Of a stretch of 64,000 nucleotides of DNA, positions 60,469-64,000 are shown piece after piece. Each line of letters opens with the position of its first letter. The stretch's first letter is position 1. A program made the position numbers and the translations under genes. Origin of the DNA: Anaerolineaceae bacterium. Its GTDB lineage: Bacteria; Chloroflexota; Anaerolineae; Promineifilales; Promineifilaceae. The notes under the pieces are model-generated. The model was not told the DNA's origin. It did not search any database and saw only the letters and a list, made by a program, of their open reading frames with translations. The DNA lies in contig PABI01000050.1 of NCBI GenBank assembly GCA_002699125.1, forward strand, positions 1 through 64,000, in the 5' to 3' direction.

Positions 60469-61695
60469 ATGACTAACGAATTTCCGGCTGACTTTTTGTG
60501 GGGTACGGCAACGGCCGCACATCAGGTGGAGGGCAATAATACAAACAGCGATTTTTGGGTGGCGGAACACGTACCGGACACGGTTTTTGCCGAACCATCC
60601 GGTGATGCCATCGACCATTACCATCGTTACCCGCAAGATATAGCTCTGCTGGCCGACTTGGGTTTCAACAGCTATCGTTTTTCGGTGGAGTGGGCGCGAG
60701 TGGAGCCGGAAGACGGCCGTTTCTCCACTGCCACCCTGGATCATTACCGCCGCATGTGTGAAACGTGCCGCGAGAATGGCCTCAAGCCAATAGTGACCTA
60801 TCATCATTTCACCTCGCCCCGCTGGTTGATCAGCCAGGGTGGGTGGGAAAATATGGCAACGGCCCAAAAGTTTGCCCGCTATGCCGGTAAAGTCACGCAG
60901 CACTTAGGTGATTTGATTGAGACAGTTTGCACCATTAATGAGGTCAACATTCCCCGAATGGCGGCGTTGCTCTGGATGGCCGGTGGTCCTGCTGAAACAT
61001 TTATCGAAAATGCCGCCCAGGCGCTGCACACCACACCACAACAGTTCGCTCCCTTCATGTTTGCCGGTACTGCCCAGGGCCGGGATGTGATTCTGGCGGC
61101 GCATCACCAGGCACGGGCAGCGATTAAAGCAGAACGGCCGTCGCTCCCCGTTGGCCTGACCATTGCCATGTCTGACATGCAGGCCATGCCCGGCGGTGAA
61201 GCGGTGCGTGACCAGATGCGCCACGAATTACAGGATGTGTTCCTGGAAGCCGCCCGCCAGGATGATTTTGTGGGCGTACAAACCTATACCCGTGAGCGAT
61301 ATGGTCCAGACGGGGCACTTGAACCAGAGGAAGGCGTCGAACTGACGCAAATGCAGTACGAATTCTGGCCCCAAGCAATCGGCGCAACGCTGCGCCGCGC
61401 GCACGAAGTGGCCAGCGTGCCCCTGATGGTAACAGAAAACGGTATTGGCACGGCCGACGACGGCCGTCGCCTGGCTTACTATCAGGGCGCGCTGCAATCT
61501 GTGGTTGAGTGCCTAAAAGATGGACTGGACGTTCGCGGTTACTTTGCCTGGTCTGCGTTTGACAACTTTGAATGGATGCTGGGCTACGAGCCGACGTTTG
61601 GCATTATTGCCGTGGATCGTGCCACGCAGCAACGATCGGTTAAACCGAGTGCTCGTTGGTTGAGCCAGGTGGCGCAGGCCAACCGTCTGGTTTAA
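60469..61695 (+). CDS. GH1 glycosidase, short and with altered acid/base motif
   Basis: A 408-residue enzyme, shorter than the usual ~450. The family opening FPADFLWGTATAAHQVEG is clear. The acid/base Glu is in TVCTINEVNIPRM near residue 155, where nearly all GH1 enzymes have N-E-P. The nucleophile Glu is in LMVTENGIGT near residue 321. The C-terminal YFAWSAFDNFEWMLGY is canonical. It is cytoplasmic. It ends one base before a convergent gene. The substrate may be cello-, manno- or another beta-oligosaccharide. Confidence 0.9.
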   Translation: MTNEFPADFLWGTATAAHQVEGNNTNSDFWVAEHVPDTVFAEPSGDAIDHYHRYPQDIALLADLGFNSYRFSVEWARVEPEDGRFSTATLDHYRRMCETCRENGLKPIVTYHHFTSPRWLISQGGWENMATAQKFARYAGKVTQHLGDLIETVCTINEVNIPRMAALLWMAGGPAETFIENAAQALHTTPQQFAPFMFAGTAQGRDVILAAHHQARAAIKAERPSLPVGLTIAMSDMQAMPGGEAVRDQMRHELQDVFLEAARQDDFVGVQTYTRERYGPDGALEPEEGVELTQMQYEFWPQAIGATLRRAHEVASVPLMVTENGIGTADDGRRLAYYQGALQSVVECLKDGLDVRGYFAWSAFDNFEWMLGYEPTFGIIAVDRATQQRSVKPSARWLSQVAQANRLV

Positions 61696-61696
61696 A

Positions 61697-64000
61697 TTAC
61701 GGGACGGTAATTTGCGTAAGAAGAACGGCCGTTTCTGCCGGTGTGTTGGGGTTGGAAACGGCCGTTAAACGAATACCGGTCGCTTCATCATACCAGCCAA
61801 CCGAAAGGTCATAGGTTCCGGCGGGAACGTCAGCCAGGGACAAAACCACGGTTTCATGAACTCGCTCGCCCGGCGCCCAGGCCGTGGTCAGGTACGACCA
61901 GCCGCGTGGTGCGGCATCCACCTGGGCCACCACTTCGCCACTGGCTGGATCAACCAGATGGACAAAAAACTTATAGGATTGGTTCATTGCTGCTTCGGCT
62001 TGCCAGTAAAATGTCAGGTGCAGCGCCTCATTTTCCAACGCAAAATCATAGGCAGGAAGGCTGATTTTATCAGCCCAATTCACCTGCGCTGTGGCTTCAG
62101 GTGTGTATGCTTCCACGGTTACAGTTCCCAAAACTGTCGCTTCAAAATTGCTTTCCGTGGCGGCTTGCCAGGTTAATTTGTATTGGCCCGGCGGCACGGC
62201 CGTTTCTACCGGCAGTTCCGCACTCATCTGCCACAAATCATTGGCCTGCCACGGGCCGGGCAGCACCTGGCACTGCACCTGCACGATGTGATTGGTCTCG
62301 TCGCGCAGCTGCAAGCAGGCTTCACGGCCTGCACTGGCTGCCGCCCGACTGCCCAGGCGCGCATCAACTTTGATGATGCCATTGGCAACGGCCGTATCCG
62401 GATTAACGGTCCAACGAACCAGCCCGATTTCTGGCGTCAGCATGGTGGTGAGCTCATATTCCTGCCCGGCAGTAGGGTTTGTTGTGTAGACAACCAGTTG
62501 CTCATCCTCGTGAATGGGCGTCATGGTTAACCAGTCACGCCACGCAGCCATCTGTCCTGGGGCCGCCAACGCCTTATGCAGCACAATGTATCGAACGTCC
62601 GCTTCGTGTAGCAAGGAGAGCTGGCGGCCAATATCTTGTCGTTTAATCTGTACGGCCGCCTCACTTTGCAGCTCTGCCAAAAGCGGCACCTCTTCCCAAG
62701 AGGCCAGCGCCTCGCGCGGTATGCGAGCGACCTTGCCGTTCACCAGCGGCTGGCCGTGAACGGTCTGGTAATACATGTAAAATTTGTTGAACTCGTGCTC
62801 GTGGTTGGGTAGATGCAGCAGGGCAAAATCGTCCGGTTGCTGTTCTAACTCAGCCAGCCAGGCGGGCACAGCCGTACTGCTAACCGGATAAGGAAAGGCC
62901 GCATATTCAGCCAGCACCAATACGCTGATGACACCCACCAGTGCCGTTTGGCGGGACGGCCGTTTCACTTTTTGCAAAATGGCCCGGCAGCCAAACCCGG
63001 CAAGCAGGGAGATGGGCAGCCCCAGTAAAATATTGATGCGGTCCGTCAGCCGCAGCAGGCGCAGCAGCGGATTATCGGCCAGCAGCCGGTAAGGCATCGG
63101 CACCTCCGGATACAGCACGCCGTTTATACGCAAGATGGGGCCAAGCGCCAGCAGAACCAGCACCACCGCCATGAACGACCAGGTGCGCGAATGAGGATAC
63201 GCGGCCACGGCACCAACTAAAGCCAGCAGCAGGACCGAGTAGCCTAGAAACGGCCGTCTCTGCTGATTTTGTATGTCAAAATTGTCGTGGAAAGGGCCGA
63301 ATACGGCCGTTAGCGTGGAATCCCAAAGCGGATGCAGCGGCGAGGGGGTGACGTAGGCCAGCAGGTCCGTCTGCTTTTGCGCGTGCTCATCCAGATACAA
63401 ATCTTCTGGATTGTCGCGGCGAAGCTGGTAGGTGGCCACGGGAATGGCAATTGGCAGCAGCAAAACGGCCGTGACGCCACCGGCCAGTAGCAGCCAGTGC
63501 ACGCTTTTTTGCCGATCGGTCCAGCTTTGTGGCCACAGCAGCGCCAGACCATAAATGGTGACGGGGATGGCGGCAATCACCAAAAGCTGCCAGCGTACCC
63601 AGCCCGTCAGCGCCAGGCAGATGCCTGCCAGCAGCGCTGGCTGAAAACGCTGTTTCTGCACCGTGCGCCGCGAAAACAGCAGTGCCAGCGGCACCCAGGC
63701 CACAAACAAGAAGTTGGGATGTTCGTTTTGGGTCAGCACGTAGGGCCAGAAGGCAAAAATCAGCCCGCTAACAAACGCGACGGCGCGATTGCCTAGAATC
63801 TCACGTGCCAGTAGATACATGGCTGCGCCGTTGGCCGCTAAAACGACAAGGAACAGCATGTTGTAGGCGGCAATGCTGCCCAGCACCGCCTGGAGGGGAA
63901 TCCAGAGCAAAATTTGCAGCCAGGCGATGTTGTGGTTGGCGAGTGAAACGCCCGTTGGGTAAAAAATCTGGGTGGTAAAATAAGGAGATTGGCCGCTTAA
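61697..64000 (-). CDS. Large membrane protein, glycosyltransferase/YfhO-like (N-terminus outside window)
   Basis: The frame is open to the edge of the window, so at least 767 residues, lacking the N-terminus. The visible beginning (IFYPTGVSLANHN, then PLQAVLGSIAAYNMLFLV) and the many helices up to about residue 400 are like the hydrophobic glycosyltransferase-related or YfhO-type proteins common in Chloroflexota. The remaining ~370 residues are soluble and beta-rich, presumably outside the membrane, with repeated strand patterns (VPAGTYDLSVGWYDEATG near the C-terminus). No catalytic motif could be assigned. The apparent start at 63910 is an internal TTG and should not be used. Confidence 0.7.
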   Translation of the reverse strand, partial: LSGQSPYFTTQIFYPTGVSLANHNIAWLQILLWIPLQAVLGSIAAYNMLFLVVLAANGAAMYLLAREILGNRAVAFVSGLIFAFWPYVLTQNEHPNFLFVAWVPLALLFSRRTVQKQRFQPALLAGICLALTGWVRWQLLVIAAIPVTIYGLALLWPQSWTDRQKSVHWLLLAGGVTAVLLLPIAIPVATYQLRRDNPEDLYLDEHAQKQTDLLAYVTPSPLHPLWDSTLTAVFGPFHDNFDIQNQQRRPFLGYSVLLLALVGAVAAYPHSRTWSFMAVVLVLLALGPILRINGVLYPEVPMPYRLLADNPLLRLLRLTDRINILLGLPISLLAGFGCRAILQKVKRPSRQTALVGVISVLVLAEYAAFPYPVSSTAVPAWLAELEQQPDDFALLHLPNHEHEFNKFYMYYQTVHGQPLVNGKVARIPREALASWEEVPLLAELQSEAAVQIKRQDIGRQLSLLHEADVRYIVLHKALAAPGQMAAWRDWLTMTPIHEDEQLVVYTTNPTAGQEYELTTMLTPEIGLVRWTVNPDTAVANGIIKVDARLGSRAAASAGREACLQLRDETNHIVQVQCQVLPGPWQANDLWQMSAELPVETAVPPGQYKLTWQAATESNFEATVLGTVTVEAYTPEATAQVNWADKISLPAYDFALENEALHLTFYWQAEAAMNQSYKFFVHLVDPASGEVVAQVDAAPRGWSYLTTAWAPGERVHETVVLSLADVPAGTYDLSVGWYDEATGIRLTAVSNPNTPAETAVLLTQITVP

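Larger units (their letters stand above)
104..63472. repeat. Highly iterated palindrome ACGGCCGT, dispersed through the window
   Basis: About 95 exact copies by hand count between 104 and 63472, mostly inside genes and in all three frames. There they encode Asn-Gly-Arg, Thr-Ala-Val or Arg-Pro. About one or two copies would be expected from base composition. Most copies have A or T on both flanks. Variants with a different outer base are several times rarer. Confidence 0.85.

Noticed and set aside
1-64000. tRNA, rRNA, CRISPR arrays, transposases and integrases
   Set aside because: None was found on reading the intergenic regions; the few direct repeats are promoters or the coding repeat, not spaced arrays.

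Overview
The window looks like a chromosomal segment of a Chloroflexota bacterium, most likely an aerobic, Anaerolineae-like heterotroph. This rests on gene style rather than a marker gene, because no rRNA, tRNA or ribosomal protein is present. The signs are two giant MalT-type LuxR ATPases, a 1362-residue SARP/BTAD regulator, a fused cytochrome oxidase subunit I+III, many lipoproteins and an Opp-type sugar ABC transporter beside glycosidases. No transposase, integrase, phage gene or CRISPR array was seen. The octamer ACGGCCGT occurs about 95 times by hand count, against one or two expected, so the genome appears to carry a HIP1-like highly iterated palindrome.

Layout. 0-2.6 kb: a cut-off lipoprotein, a DUF2267 protein, a GNAT acetyltransferase, a serine hydrolase and a small membrane protein. 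2.7-9.3 kb: a structured leader with a terminator, then a CBS-domain protein translationally coupled to a complete seven-gene Mrp Na+/H+ antiporter operon (mrpA-G). 9.4-13.3 kb: a renalase-like flavoprotein and a MalT-type LuxR activator, divergent, both with -10 boxes placed for leaderless mRNAs. 13.3-22.4 kb: a cluster of hydrolases and small membrane proteins. Here three, probably four, promoters share a 23-bp upstream element at a fixed distance from a -10 box, which suggests a local regulon. 22.4-27.0 kb: a SARP-cyclase-like-ATPase-TPR regulator, divergent from a 61-codon gene. That gene's promoter carries heptamer direct repeats at 11-bp period ending 9 bp before the -10 box, the layout known for Streptomyces SARP targets such as afsS. 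27.1-33.1 kb: an orphan ABC ATPase, then an aerobic respiratory block on the minus strand (cytochrome oxidase subunits II and I+III, a small membrane protein, a cytochrome c lipoprotein and a haem-binding protein). 33.2-41.2 kb: a decayed yihY remnant, pyrophosphatase, a K+ channel-like protein, a type I phosphodiesterase, a nitroreductase, a large lipoprotein with glycosidase-like domains and two small stress-type proteins.

41.3-61.7 kb is a glycan-utilisation locus. It holds a second MalT-type LuxR regulator, an inverted-repeat operator candidate, a family-5 solute-binding lipoprotein, two permeases, two ATPases, an MFS transporter, a ChbG/YdjC-type carbohydrate deacetylase, GH3, GH2 beta-mannosidase-like, GH3 and GH1. 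The glycosidases have no signal peptides, so imported beta-linked oligosaccharides (gluco- or galactomannan fragments are my best guess) are probably finished inside the cell. Three palindromic extragenic elements sit in or near this half. The window ends inside a large membrane protein on the minus strand.

Two initiation styles are visible: strong AAGGAG Shine-Dalgarno sequences in the clustered operons, and several genes with a -10-like box 6-7 nt before the start codon and no Shine-Dalgarno. All statements come from reading the sequence by eye. Family names are recognised from motifs and were not confirmed by a search.
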